Below, piece after piece: positions 42,928-51,134 of a stretch of 64,000 bases of DNA (within the stretch, counting starts at the first letter, position 1; the number at the start of each line of letters is the position of its first letter). The stretch spans positions 62,001 through 126,000 of the forward strand of contig NZ_JAMTCF010000006.1 in the NCBI RefSeq assembly GCF_024171695.1, in the 5' to 3' direction. Below the pieces are notes generated by a model. That model saw only the letters and a program-made list of their open reading frames with translations. It was not told the DNA's origin and did not search any database. A program made the position numbers and the translations under genes. Source of the stretch: Actinosynnema pretiosum (lineage in GTDB: Bacteria; Actinomycetota; Actinomycetes; Mycobacteriales; Pseudonocardiaceae).

Positions 42928-43665
42928 GTGAGCGTGGGAACAACCGCGAGAACGGACCTGAACTTCTACTTCGACCCGATCTGCCCGTTCGCGTGGATGA
43001 CGAGCAAGTGGGTCAGGATCGTGCAGGCGCAACGGGATCACACCGTCGACTGGCGGTTCATCTCGCTGCGCCTGATCAACGCGCACGTCGACTACGACAG
43101 CCACTTCCCGCCGGAGTACGAGGCGCAGCACGAGGCAGGCCTGCGGTTGCTGCGGGTCGCCTCGGCGGTGCGGGAGGCGCACGGTCGCGCGGCGGTCGGC
43201 CCGCTGTACTCGGCGTTCGGCGCACGGATCATGGAATCGGGCCCCGACGCGGGCCGGGCGCCTGGCTGGCAGGGCGCCCCGGAGCTGGCCGCCGACGCGC
43301 TGGCCGAGGCCGGGTTGCCCACCGCGCTGGCCGAACACCTGGACGACGCTTCACGCGACGCGGAGATCCAGGCCGAGTCGGACGAGGCGCTGTCGTTGAC
43401 GGGCAAGGACGTCGGCACCCCGATCCTGCACTTCGCCCCACCGGACGGAACCGCGCTGTTCGGCCCGGTGATCAGCAGGCTCCCCGACGAGGGGCAGGCC
43501 GCCGAGCTGTGGGACCACGTCGTCGGCCTGGCCGCGTTCCCCGGTTTCGCCGAGCTCAAGCGCAGCCTGCGCGAACAGCCGCAACTGCCGTCGTTCGGCG
43601 TCACGACGGAGCAGACGGGCCCGGTGGAGGACTGGCACGCCGGAAGCCGCCGCTTGAAGAAGTAG
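42928..43665 (+). CDS. DsbA-family oxidoreductase (mycothiol-dependent nitroreductase type)
   Basis: 245 residues from GTG 42928. Thioredoxin-like: LNFYFDPICPFAWMTSKWVR, with the active-site motif CPFA (one cysteine, no CxxC), DWRFISLRLINAH, and a helical insertion. The C-terminal cis-Pro region is DVGTPILHFAPPDGTALFGP. This matches the actinobacterial Rv2466c-like group that uses mycothiol for reduction. Here only the first cysteine is kept, implying a monothiol mechanism (inference). A 17-bp hairpin ends the unit. Confidence 0.83.
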   Translation: MSVGTTARTDLNFYFDPICPFAWMTSKWVRIVQAQRDHTVDWRFISLRLINAHVDYDSHFPPEYEAQHEAGLRLLRVASAVREAHGRAAVGPLYSAFGARIMESGPDAGRAPGWQGAPELAADALAEAGLPTALAEHLDDASRDAEIQAESDEALSLTGKDVGTPILHFAPPDGTALFGPVISRLPDEGQAAELWDHVVGLAAFPGFAELKRSLREQPQLPSFGVTTEQTGPVEDWHAGSRRLKK

Positions 43666-43676
43666 CCACCCCCCAC

Positions 43677-43724
43677 GCCCCTCGCGCTCGACGACCGCTC
43701 CGGTGGCCGTCGAGCACGAGGGGC
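43677..43724 (+). terminator. Terminator after the DsbA-like gene
   Basis: GCCCCTCGCGCTCGACG (43677-43693) pairs with CGTCGAGCACGAGGGGC (43708-43724), 16 of 17 bp, 14-nt loop. Confidence 0.65.
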
Positions 43725-43743
43725 GGCCCCCGAGGGCGCGGCG

Positions 43744-44098
43744 AGCGATTCCCGGTTCCGGCGCTGGCAGCGGGCCGCAGTCCGGCGGACGATCCTGACC
43801 GCGCTGCAACCCGGAGCCGACGCGACCGACCGGATCACACCGGGAGCGTCTTCGCCGTCGTGGGATCAAGGCGACCGTCCCGAGTGAGGTCGACCAGGAC
43901 GCGCATCGCAGGGCCGAGGGGGCGGAGGGCTGCCGTCCACCGGCCTTCGACCCCGAGGACTACGCACAACAGCACGCCGTGGAACGCGGCATCAACCGGC
44001 TCAAGCGTCACCACGCGGCGGCAACTCGGTACGACAGGGTGGCCGTGCGCTACGCGACCACCACCGTGCATGTCGCCGCGATCGACAAATGGCTCTGA
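43744..44098 (+). pseudogene. Internally deleted IS5-type transposase
   Basis: Two in-order pieces of one transposase. Frame 1 at 43744: SDSRFRRWQRAAVRRTILTA then LQPGADATDRIT, the FRRWQR...LQ..AD segment of IS5-group transposases. From about 43838 in frame 2: RERLRRRGIKATVPSEVDQD, RPPAFDPEDYAQQHAVERGI, NRLKRHHAAATRYDRVAVRY, AIDKWL and TGA 44098, the C-terminal segment with the catalytic glutamate (HAVERGINRLK). The DDE middle is deleted and the frame shifted. Not the same element as the scar at 12585. Confidence 0.75.
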
Positions 44099-44420
44099 GT
44101 CCGCCCAGAACAGCGAGACCCGGCCGCCCGCCCGGTCGTACCCGCGCAACGGGAAACGGGCCACGCGTTTGCCGTGGACGTTCACCCCCTCGGCTGTCAC
44201 GGCCGATGAGGGCGGCCAGGTGACAGCACGGGTGTCTGCGATGACAGCACCCGCCAGCGGTTCCGCACCAGCCGGGGCGCTCGTGTCCTTTTCCGGTGGC
44301 GGGACCGTGCCGCGCCCGCCGTGGAGGACCGCGCCACGCAGCGCCCGCCGTCAGGGAGCAGGCGGAACGCGGCTGGGGCGCCGCCGCTGGGCGGTGGAGC
44401 GTGGTTGCGCCCGGAGGGGG
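44099..44420. other. Gene-free stretch
   Basis: About 320 bp between the transposase relic and the end of the DHFR-like gene. A minus-strand frame reads GVNVHGKRVARFPLRGYDRA and GGRVSLFWADSEPF, which is protein-like but without partner or start; nothing else supportable. Confidence 0.3.
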
Positions 44421-45041
44421 TTAGCGACGTCGGACCGCGTAGGTCAGGTGGGTCACCCCCTCGCCAGGGTCCGCGCGGAGCTGGTCCAGGGCGATCCTGG
44501 ACGCGTCCACGCCCTCGAACAGGCGGATGCCCGCACCGAACAGCACGGGTGACAGGGCGATCGTGAACTCGTCCACCAGCCCCGCGTTCAGGTACTGCAG
44601 GATCGTCTCGGCGCCGCCCGCCACGCGCACGTCGCGGTCGCCCGCCGCCTCGCGGGCTCGGGTCAGGGCAGGCTCCGCGCCGTCGTTCACGAAGTGGAAG
44701 GTGGTGCCGCCCTGGCGTTCCCACGGGGCGCGGCGCTCGTGGGTGAGCACGAAGACCGGCGTGTGGAACGGCGGGTCCTCGGGCCAGGCGTGCTCACCGG
44801 CGTCGAACATGCGCTTGCCCATCACGCTCGCGCCGGTGCGCTCGAACGTCGCCCGCGCCAGCTCGTTGTCGCGGCCCTCCGCGCCACCGGACCCCAGCTT
44901 GAGGTTCTCCCGGAAGAAGCGCTGCCGGAAGGCCCAGCCCTGCAGCTCCATCCACTGCCGCCCCATCAGCTCCTCGGCGGACTCGGGGGCGATGAAGCCG
45001 TCCAGCGACATCGACACGCTGAAGAAGACCTTGCCCGCCAT
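44421..45041 (-). CDS. Dihydrofolate-reductase-fold protein (RibD C-terminal type)
   Basis: 206 residues from ATG 45041, whose A is shared with the stop of the upstream gene (TGATG). DHFR/RibD fold: VFFSVSMSLDGFIAPESAEE, a long loop, TGASVMGKRMFDAGEHAW, PVFVLTHERRAPW, VRVAGGAETILQYLNAGLVD and EFTIALSPVLFGAGIRLFEG. The YwjB/YyaP-like branch of unknown substrate, likely an NADPH-dependent reductase. Part of a three-gene operon with an AHSA1 protein and an ArsR regulator. Confidence 0.88.
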   Translation of the reverse strand: MAGKVFFSVSMSLDGFIAPESAEELMGRQWMELQGWAFRQRFFRENLKLGSGGAEGRDNELARATFERTGASVMGKRMFDAGEHAWPEDPPFHTPVFVLTHERRAPWERQGGTTFHFVNDGAEPALTRAREAAGDRDVRVAGGAETILQYLNAGLVDEFTIALSPVLFGAGIRLFEGVDASRIALDQLRADPGEGVTHLTYAVRRR

Positions 45042-45529
45042 CAGCTCCCCTCCCCCGCCATGACCCCGGTGACGTGGGCGGCCAGGTTCCCCAGGGTCTG
45101 CTGACCGCCTTCGACCGCGTGGTACTTCTCGGCGGCCTCGTCGCGCTGCTCCTTGGTGGGGAAGATCGTGCGCAGCTCCACGCGCGTCCCCGCCCCCTCG
45201 GGCTCGAACGTCAGCACCGTCTCGAACGTGTTCGGGTCGTCGCGGAACTCCCCGTGCCGCAACGTGATCCGCTCCGGCGGGGTGATGCCGGTCCAGGTGA
45301 TCCACTCCGGGTAATCGGCGCCGTCCGGACCGCGCATCACGAAGTCCCACTCCCCGCCCACGCGGAACTCGAACGCGCGCGTCGTGGTGGTGAACCCGTC
45401 CGGGCCCCACCAGCGCGCCAGGTGGCGGACCTCGGTGAACGCCTCGAACACCAGCTCCCTCGGCGCGTCCACGACCCTGGAGACCACGATCTCGCGGTCG
45501 GTCGCCACCGGCCGTCCTGTCGTTCCCAC
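45041..45529 (-). CDS. SRPBCC/AHSA1-family ligand-binding protein
   Basis: 162 residues from ATG 45529. START/Bet v1-like AHSA1 domain: EIVVSRVVDAPRELVFEAFT, LARWWGPDGFTTTTRAFEFR, VGGEWDFVMRGPDG, and C-terminal EKYHAVEGGQQTLGNLAAHV. These proteins bind hydrophobic ligands in a helix-grip cavity, and the ArsR-AHSA1 pairing is common in actinobacteria. Lies 3 bp after the ArsR gene and overlaps the DHFR-like gene by one base. Confidence 0.9.
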   Translation of the reverse strand: MGTTGRPVATDREIVVSRVVDAPRELVFEAFTEVRHLARWWGPDGFTTTTRAFEFRVGGEWDFVMRGPDGADYPEWITWTGITPPERITLRHGEFRDDPNTFETVLTFEPEGAGTRVELRTIFPTKEQRDEAAEKYHAVEGGQQTLGNLAAHVTGVMAGEGS

Positions 45530-45532
45530 CCG

Positions 45533-45874
45533 CTACTCCCCCTGCCTCTCCTGCTTGAGCTCCTGCAGGTACGAGTCGAGGCGGGTGAAGCTCTCGCTCC
45601 AGAACCGCTCGAACCCGCCCGCCCACTCGTGCACCGACCGCAGGCCGTGCGCGTCGAGGCAGTACAGGCGCTGCTTGCCCGCCTTGCGATCGCGCACCAG
45701 CCCCACCTCCCTGAGCACCCGCAGGTGCTTCGACGCGCGCGGCTGGGACATCCCCAGCTCCTCGGCCAGCTCGGTCACCGGCCACTCGCGCGAGCGCAGC
45801 AGCACCAGGATCTCCCGGCGCTGCGGTTCGGCGATCGCGTTGAAGACGTCCGATGTCGTTGCTGCCCTGGCCAT
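45533..45874 (-). CDS. ArsR-family winged-helix regulator
   Basis: 113 residues from ATG 45874. Winged helix: VFNAIAEPQRREILVLLRSR, VTELAEELGMSQPRASKHLR, VLREVGLVRDRKAGKQRLYC, without metal-binding cysteine pairs. It is the first gene of the operon and likely represses it through the palindrome just upstream. The ATG follows TACGAT by 7 nt, again suggesting a leaderless mRNA. Confidence 0.92.
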   Translation of the reverse strand: MARAATTSDVFNAIAEPQRREILVLLRSREWPVTELAEELGMSQPRASKHLRVLREVGLVRDRKAGKQRLYCLDAHGLRSVHEWAGGFERFWSESFTRLDSYLQELKQERQGE

Positions 45875-45880
45875 GACTCA

Positions 45881-45895
45881 TATCGTATGCCGATA
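45881..45895 (-). promoter_or_regulatory. Palindrome and -10 box of the ArsR operon
   Basis: TATCG (45881-45885) and CGATA (45891-45895) form an inverted repeat with a 5-bp spacer. On the minus strand it contains TACGAT (45887-45882), 7 nt before the ATG, so a bound repressor would cover the -10 box. Confidence 0.6.
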
Positions 45896-45961
45896 CGGGA
45901 ATGGGTCAAGGCGGGAACGGCGGATTCCACCGGAAGGGGGAAGGCCAGCGACTAGGCAGGC

Positions 45962-46564
45962 TCAGGCGCGCGGCAGCTCGGGCGGCGGGGCCGAGCCCCT
46001 GGGCACGGTGGGCACCCACAGGAACTCCACCGCGTCACCCCCGGCGCCGAACGTGTAGCCGCCCGCGCTGGCCAGCCGGGCCGACCCGCCCTCCGCCACG
46101 CGCAGCAGCTCGACCTCGCCCCGCCGGACCACCAGCTCGCCCCGCAGCACGTGCGCCATCGAGTCCGGCGTCCCCGGCGTGCTCCCCACGCCGCCGTACC
46201 GGTCGTCGCCGAGCAGGCGCCACTTCCACAGCTCGATCGACGCCTCGGCCGTCTCCACCGCGTTCACCAGGTACGCCCAGCTCCCGCCCGGCGTCGACCA
46301 CACCTCCACGCCCTCGGGCAGCGGGTCGCCGAGCACACCGGCCAGCGCGGAGAAGGTCGTGCCCAGCGCGGACGCCACCCGGTCCACCGTGGACAGGCTC
46401 GGGTTCGCCTGCCCGAGCTCGATCTGGGTGAGCATCCGCCTGCTGACGCCGCTCAGCTCGGCCAGGCGCACCACGCTCAGGTCGGCCGCCTTGCGCAGCG
46501 CGCGGATGCGGTTGCCCAGGAGGACCACGACCTCCGGGCGGATCTGGTCGGCCACGCGCGCCAC
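45962..46564 (-). CDS. XRE-family regulator with C-terminal cupin domain
   Basis: 200 residues from GTG 46564 (GGGGAG upstream); frames further up run through the operator. N-terminal helix-turn-helix (LGNRIRALRKAADLSVVRLA, ELSGVSRRMLTQIELGQANP, STVDRVASALGTTF) joined to a cupin barrel (HVLRGELVVRRGEVELLRVA, GGYTFGAGGDAVEFLWVP). These PuuR/HigA-like proteins sense a small molecule with the cupin. It is divergent from the MFS gene at 46660 and almost certainly controls it through the 20-bp palindrome between them. Confidence 0.88.
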   Translation of the reverse strand: MARVADQIRPEVVVLLGNRIRALRKAADLSVVRLAELSGVSRRMLTQIELGQANPSLSTVDRVASALGTTFSALAGVLGDPLPEGVEVWSTPGGSWAYLVNAVETAEASIELWKWRLLGDDRYGGVGSTPGTPDSMAHVLRGELVVRRGEVELLRVAEGGSARLASAGGYTFGAGGDAVEFLWVPTVPRGSAPPPELPRA

Positions 46565-46576
46565 CCCGCTCCCCAA

Positions 46577-46596
46577 GTGAGCACTATAGTGCTCAC
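46577..46596. promoter_or_regulatory. 20-bp perfect palindrome, operator of the XRE/MFS pair
   Basis: GTGAGCACTATAGTGCTCAC is a perfect 20-bp palindrome. TATAGT, a consensus-like -10 box, is read from it on both strands (plus 46585-46590, minus 46588-46583), so both divergent promoters share the centre of the operator. Confidence 0.85.
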
Positions 46597-46659
46597 CATC
46601 CCCGGTCGGCGCCGCGCCGACCGCCCCACCGCACGCGCACGTGAAGGCAAGAGGCCCGC

Positions 46660-47862
46660 ATGACCGCAACGCAGCCGTTCCCCCCGCCCGCGCGCACGTC
46701 GCGGCCACGGCGGGACATCGTACGGTGGCAGCTCGGTTCCGCGACCTCCGGCGTTCCCCAGGCCGCGGCCCCGATCGCCTTCGGGCTGCTGGCGCTGCCG
46801 CTCACCGGCACGGCCGAGTCCGGGGCCGCCCTCGTCTTCGCCATGACCACCGCCCAGGTGCTCGGCTCGGTGCCCCTGTCCCGGCTGGGCAGGCGGTTCT
46901 CCCCGGTGCGCTACCTGCGCGCCCTCGTCGCCGTCCGCACCGCCGCGTTCGCCGCCGCCACGGGCCTCGGCGCGGTGGGCGCGCCGTTCGCCGCGCTGGT
47001 CGCCGCCGTCGTGGTGGCGGGCGCGGTCAGCGGGGCCGCGCACGGCTACCAGCGGTTGCTGCTGAACCACCTGGTCTCCCCCGGCCGCCTGCCCAGGGCG
47101 CTGGGCGTGGCCGCCACGCTGAACGAGGTCACCTTCGCGCTCTCCCCCGTGCTCGCGTCGCTGATCGGGTCGGCGTCGCCGGTGTGGGCGATGGCGATGA
47201 TCACCGTGCTCGGGCTGGGACCGGCCGTGCTCACGCCCCGAGTCCCGGACGTGCGCGCGGCCCCGGACGCCGCCCCGGTCGGTGGCGGGCTCCCCCGCGA
47301 GGCGCTGGTGTGGCTGTGCTGCGCGGCGGCGGGCAGCGGCGCGGTCGCGGCGGTCGAGGTCGGCGCGGTCTCGTTCGCGCTCGCCTTCGGCCTCGGGCCG
47401 GGCTGGGCGTTCCTGTTCGCCTCCGTGCTGTGCGCGGGCTCGATCCTGGGCGGGATCAGGGTGAGCGTGCGCAACCGGGTCCCCGGCGTTCGGACGGTCG
47501 CGCTCTACCTCGCCGCCAGCACGGCCGGCGCCTGCGCGACGCTGGCGGGCGGGCACCTCGTGGTGACGCTGGCGGGCGCGGCGGTGCTGGGGTTCTTCCT
47601 GCCGCTGCTGGGCACGTTCTACTCGCTGGCACTGGACGCGCTCGCACCGCCGCACCGCAAGGCGGAGGTGTTCGCGCTGCAGCGGGTGGCCAACGCGGTC
47701 GGGGTGATCTCGGTCAGCGGGCTGCTCGCCCTGCTGGGACTTCGGGCCGCGCTGATCGGCGGGGCCACCATGCTGCTGGCCGCCACCTGCCTGGTCGCGC
47801 TGCGCGCCGCCCTGCCCCGGTTCCGTCCGCCCGGGACGGAACCGGGACCTCTCGGCGACTAG
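46660..47862 (+). CDS. MFS transporter
   Basis: 400 residues from ATG 46660 (AAGAGG upstream). About twelve membrane helices with the RLGRRFSPVRYLRALV loop typical of the superfamily, GAAHGYQRLLLNHLVSPGRL in the middle and ALDALAPPHRKAEVFALQRV in the C-terminal half. Probably an efflux pump for the ligand sensed by the divergent XRE-cupin regulator (inference). Its stop TAG overlaps the stop of the converging glycosidase gene in CTAG. Confidence 0.88.
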   Translation: MTATQPFPPPARTSRPRRDIVRWQLGSATSGVPQAAAPIAFGLLALPLTGTAESGAALVFAMTTAQVLGSVPLSRLGRRFSPVRYLRALVAVRTAAFAAATGLGAVGAPFAALVAAVVVAGAVSGAAHGYQRLLLNHLVSPGRLPRALGVAATLNEVTFALSPVLASLIGSASPVWAMAMITVLGLGPAVLTPRVPDVRAAPDAAPVGGGLPREALVWLCCAAAGSGAVAAVEVGAVSFALAFGLGPGWAFLFASVLCAGSILGGIRVSVRNRVPGVRTVALYLAASTAGACATLAGGHLVVTLAGAAVLGFFLPLLGTFYSLALDALAPPHRKAEVFALQRVANAVGVISVSGLLALLGLRAALIGGATMLLAATCLVALRAALPRFRPPGTEPGPLGD

Positions 47863-49352
47863 GACGCGGGCTCACCCGAGGGCGGCGGCAACTGCACGCC
47901 CACCCGCACCGGCGGGCCGAAGTTCGGTGTGCCGTCGGCGTTCCAGGTGAACTTCTGCGCCCGCGTCGAGCGGTTCATGTCGCACCCGCCGGACGCGCTG
48001 TCGTTGGCGTGGTAGACGATCCAGTCCTCGGTGCCGTCCGGGGACTTGAAGAAACCGTTGTGGCCGGGGGCGAACACGCCGTTGGCGTCGTCGCGCTGGA
48101 ACACCGGGTTCGGCGACTTGGTCCAGTGCGCCCGGTTGAGCGGGTCGCTGCCGGTGAGGGTGAGCAGGCCGAGCTTGTAGTCCGGGCCCCAGCACGCGCT
48201 CGCCGAGTACACGATCATGGTCTTCCCGTTGCGGTACAGCGGTTCCGCGCCCTCGTTCACGGCGGCGGTCTGCCGCTCCCAGGCCAGGGTCGGCTGGCTG
48301 ATCGTGCGGCGGGCGCCGCTGAGCGTGTACGGGTTGCTCATCGGCGTGATGGTCAGCGACTGCGTGCCGTCCATCGCGCTGCCCATCAGGTACAGCTTCC
48401 CGCCCACCTGCAGGATGCTCGGGTCGAGCTCCCAGGTGTTCCCGAGGTCGGCCTTGAAGGTGTAGGGGCCCATGGGGTCGCTGCCCGCGGACTCCAGCAC
48501 GTGCAGGCGTTGCGTGGGGTTGAAGTCCGGCACGTTCTGCCCGGCCACGTAGTACAGGTACCAGCGGCCGTTCAGCAGGTGGAACTCCGGCGCCCACATG
48601 TTGCAGCACCCGTTGGGGCGGCCTGCCAGGGTGAACACCACCTGGTCGGTCGCGCTCGACAACCCGGCCAGGGTGCGGGAGCGGCGCATGGTGACCGTGG
48701 AGTTCCACGTCGTCGTGGCCAGGTGGTAGTAGCCGTTGTGGTGCTGGAGCCAGGGATCGGGGCCGCCCCGCTTGACCGGGTTCACGACCGCGCCCGCCGC
48801 GCCCAGCTTGATCAGCTGCCACTGCTGGTTCGCGCCGTCCAGGTCCGGCCACTGCACGACGCGCGCGCCGTCGGAGGTCGACCACTCGTAGGTCTCCACG
48901 GCCTTGCCGCTGGCCCGGTTCAGCAGCCGGACGTGCCCGAACGCCGAGTCCACCAGCCGGAACTGCTGGCTGGTCGCGTTGGAGTCGGTCCACTGCACGA
49001 CCTCGGCCCCGTCGGCGGTCGACCCGCCGGAGATCTGGAGGACCTTGTTGCTGTGCCTTGACTTGAGCCGGTAGTAGCCGCCTCCCGAGTCGACGAACTG
49101 CCACTGCTGCCAGGCCCCGTCGTTGCGGGTGAACTGGGCGATGCGGGCGCCGTCGCCCGTGGCCAGGTCGTAGACGTCGAGCGCCCGGCCGCTGTGCCGG
49201 TTGACCAGCGCGTACGAGGCGGAGGTGTCGACGACGGCCGCCGAGGCGGCCGGTGGCACGGCGGAGGTGATCCCGCCGAGCAGGAGGGTGGTGGTGGCGA
49301 GGGTCAGCGCGGCGCGCCGTCCCCTGCGCCGGACTCCGGTGGTCGCTGTCAC
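47859..49352 (-). CDS. Secreted GH43-type glycosidase with N-terminal ricin-type lectin domain
   Basis: 497 residues from GTG 49352 (GGGAGC upstream). After the signal peptide a ricin-B/CBM13 trefoil (YALVNRHSGRALDVYDLATG, YRLKSRHSNKVLQISGGSTA, VRLLNRASGKAVETYEWSTS) is followed by a GH43 propeller: PDPWLQHHNGYYHLATTTWN, CNMWAPEFHLLNGRWYLYYV, ELDPSILQVGGKLYL, AVNEGAEPLYRNGKTMI, PGHNGFFKSPDGTEDWIVYH. The propeller is paralogous to the gene at 33185; the lectin is at the other end compared with the gene at 34366. It converges on the MFS gene with overlapping stops. Confidence 0.88.
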   Translation of the reverse strand: MTATTGVRRRGRRAALTLATTTLLLGGITSAVPPAASAAVVDTSASYALVNRHSGRALDVYDLATGDGARIAQFTRNDGAWQQWQFVDSGGGYYRLKSRHSNKVLQISGGSTADGAEVVQWTDSNATSQQFRLVDSAFGHVRLLNRASGKAVETYEWSTSDGARVVQWPDLDGANQQWQLIKLGAAGAVVNPVKRGGPDPWLQHHNGYYHLATTTWNSTVTMRRSRTLAGLSSATDQVVFTLAGRPNGCCNMWAPEFHLLNGRWYLYYVAGQNVPDFNPTQRLHVLESAGSDPMGPYTFKADLGNTWELDPSILQVGGKLYLMGSAMDGTQSLTITPMSNPYTLSGARRTISQPTLAWERQTAAVNEGAEPLYRNGKTMIVYSASACWGPDYKLGLLTLTGSDPLNRAHWTKSPNPVFQRDDANGVFAPGHNGFFKSPDGTEDWIVYHANDSASGGCDMNRSTRAQKFTWNADGTPNFGPPVRVGVQLPPPSGEPAS

Positions 49353-49507
49353 GGTGCGCTCCCTGCGACGCCGCGGGGGCGCCGCGCGGTCGGTGGTGGG
49401 CGGGCGGACGTGGCGGCGGTGTTCGGCGACAGCACGGGCGCGCCGGGCCTCGGGCCCGGTCACGTCCGCGCACCGGGGTGGCGCGAACACCTCGACGCTA
49501 ACGGGAG

Positions 49508-49541
49508 GACGGCGCGGGCACAACACCGCCTCCGCGCCGTC
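49508..49541 (-). terminator. Hairpin after the last gene of the biosynthetic cluster
   Basis: GACGGCGCGG (49508-49517) pairs with CCGCGCCGTC (49532-49541), 10 bp, about 17 bp beyond the stop of the methyltransferase gene at 49558. Confidence 0.55.
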
Positions 49542-49557
49542 CGCGCCGCGAGCGGCC

Positions 49558-50397
49558 TCAGGGCACCACCCCCACAGCCAGCACGTTCCCCTCGCAGATG
49601 TAGGCGTCGGGCGCGTCCAGCGGGTTGCCCGCCTCCGCCCCGGCCGAGTACCCCGCCCACTCCTCGACGTCCAGCCCCAGCTCCGCCGCCTGCGCCGCGA
49701 GCCGCGCGCACGCCTGCCCGTAGAAGGCGCGCTCCACCGGGCTGAGGGGCGCGTGGTGCTCGGACAGCAGGGTGCGCTGGCGGACGTCGACGAGACCGGC
49801 CGCGGCCAGGTGCCGGTACAGGTCGCGGCTGCGCAGGAGGTTGCGGGCGTAGGGAGAGGTGGGCGCCGCCGCCCGGAAGAGGTCGCTGAACAGGAACTGC
49901 GGGCCCGGTCGGGCGGTGACGGTCGTTCCGTCCAGCTCCTTGACCGCGACCAGGCCGCCGGGGCGCACGACGCGCCGCAGCTCGGCCAGCGCACCCGTCA
50001 GCGCGGCGTCGTCCAGGTACTGCGCGGTGTTCGCGCACCACGCCGCGTCGAACGAGTCGTCCGGGTGGGGCAGGTCGAGCAGGTCGCCCTGGCGCACCTC
50101 CACCGGCAGGGGCAGGTCGGCCGCGACGGCGGCGGCGAGCCCGGCGTTCTCCGGGGTGAGGTCGACCGCGGCCAACGACCCCCGGACGCCGACCAGCTCC
50201 GCGAGGTGGGGCAGGAACCGGCCGGTGCCGCAGCCCGCGTCGAGCACCCGCCAGCCGGGGCGCAGGCCGACCGCGCGCAGCAGCTCCAGGTAGGTGGGGC
50301 GGCACGCCTCGAAGTGCGCGTCGACGATGTCGGCGCGGGTGAAGGCGAGCCCGGTGGAGGCGCTGAACCCCCAGCGCGCGTCGGTTCCGGTGCTCAT
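49558..50397 (-). CDS. Class I SAM-dependent methyltransferase
   Basis: 279 residues from ATG 50397, overlapping the upstream hydrolase stop (ATGA). Motif I WRVLDAGCGTGRFLPHLAEL, acidic loop SLAAVDLTPENAG, motif II VRQGDLLDLPHPDDSFDAAW, motif III VVRPGGLVAVKELDGT; UbiE/ArsM-like. Substrate not evident. Last gene of the minus-strand cluster that runs from the right edge to here, followed by a hairpin. Confidence 0.87.
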   Translation of the reverse strand: MSTGTDARWGFSASTGLAFTRADIVDAHFEACRPTYLELLRAVGLRPGWRVLDAGCGTGRFLPHLAELVGVRGSLAAVDLTPENAGLAAAVAADLPLPVEVRQGDLLDLPHPDDSFDAAWCANTAQYLDDAALTGALAELRRVVRPGGLVAVKELDGTTVTARPGPQFLFSDLFRAAAPTSPYARNLLRSRDLYRHLAAAGLVDVRQRTLLSEHHAPLSPVERAFYGQACARLAAQAAELGLDVEEWAGYSAGAEAGNPLDAPDAYICEGNVLAVGVVP

Positions 50398-51134
50398 CGG
50401 CGCTCAGCTCGCTCTCGGACCAGCGCCGCGAGGGCGGCGGTGGTCTCGTCGGGTGCTTCCAGGGGGAGCAGGTGGCCCGCTCCGGGCACGGTGGTCAGGG
50501 CGGCGCCCGGCAGCGCGGCGGCGAGGCGTCGGGCCTCGGCCGGGTCCACCAGCTCGTCCTCCTCGCCCGCGAGGAGGACGACGGGCCCGGTGAAGGCGGC
50601 GAGCGCCGCGTGGGAGTCAGGGCGAGCGGCGACCGCCCGCTGGACCCAGGCGATGTCGGCGGGCGCGATCGCGCGCGCCGTGCGCGTCACCGCCGCCAGC
50701 AGCTCGGGCCTGCGGGCGCGGGTGGTGGCGCCGAGCAGCCGGGGCGCGGTGGCGTCGACGACCGCCCCGGTCAGCGCCGGGTCGGTGATCCGGTCGGCCA
50801 GCGCGAGCCGCCGGGCCCGCGCTTCCGGGTCGTCCGCGTCGGCGCGGGTGCTGATCAGCAGCAGGCCCGCGACGCGGTCGGGGTGCCTGCGCAGGAAGGC
50901 CATCGCCAGGTAGCCGCCCAGCGAGCAGCCCACCAGCGCTGCGGTGTCCGCGCCCGCCCGGTCCAGCTCGGCCGCCAGCCGGTCGGCGAGCGCGTCCAGC
51001 GACGGGGGCCCGGTGAGACCGTCCGCGAGCCGGTAGAGGTCGGGGACGAGGACCGGGGCGGGCCCGGTGGTGTGGGACCGCCACATGCCGGGGTCCGAGG
51101 CCAGGGCGTGCAGCAGGACGAGGGCGGTGGTCAC
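50394..51134 (-). CDS. Alpha/beta-hydrolase
   Basis: 246 residues from GTG 51134, which overlaps the LysR-like stop (GTGA). Compact fold: LVLLHALASDPGMWRSHTTG, nucleophile elbow AALVGCSLGGYLAMAFLRRH, acid VVLLAGEEDELVDPAEARR, catalytic histidine TVPGAGHLLPLEAPD. Resembles 3-oxoadipate-enol-lactonase/MhpC-type hydrolases. In the cluster it may release or trim an ester/thioester product (inference). Confidence 0.87.
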   Translation of the reverse strand: MTTALVLLHALASDPGMWRSHTTGPAPVLVPDLYRLADGLTGPPSLDALADRLAAELDRAGADTAALVGCSLGGYLAMAFLRRHPDRVAGLLLISTRADADDPEARARRLALADRITDPALTGAVVDATAPRLLGATTRARRPELLAAVTRTARAIAPADIAWVQRAVAARPDSHAALAAFTGPVVLLAGEEDELVDPAEARRLAAALPGAALTTVPGAGHLLPLEAPDETTAALAALVRERAERR

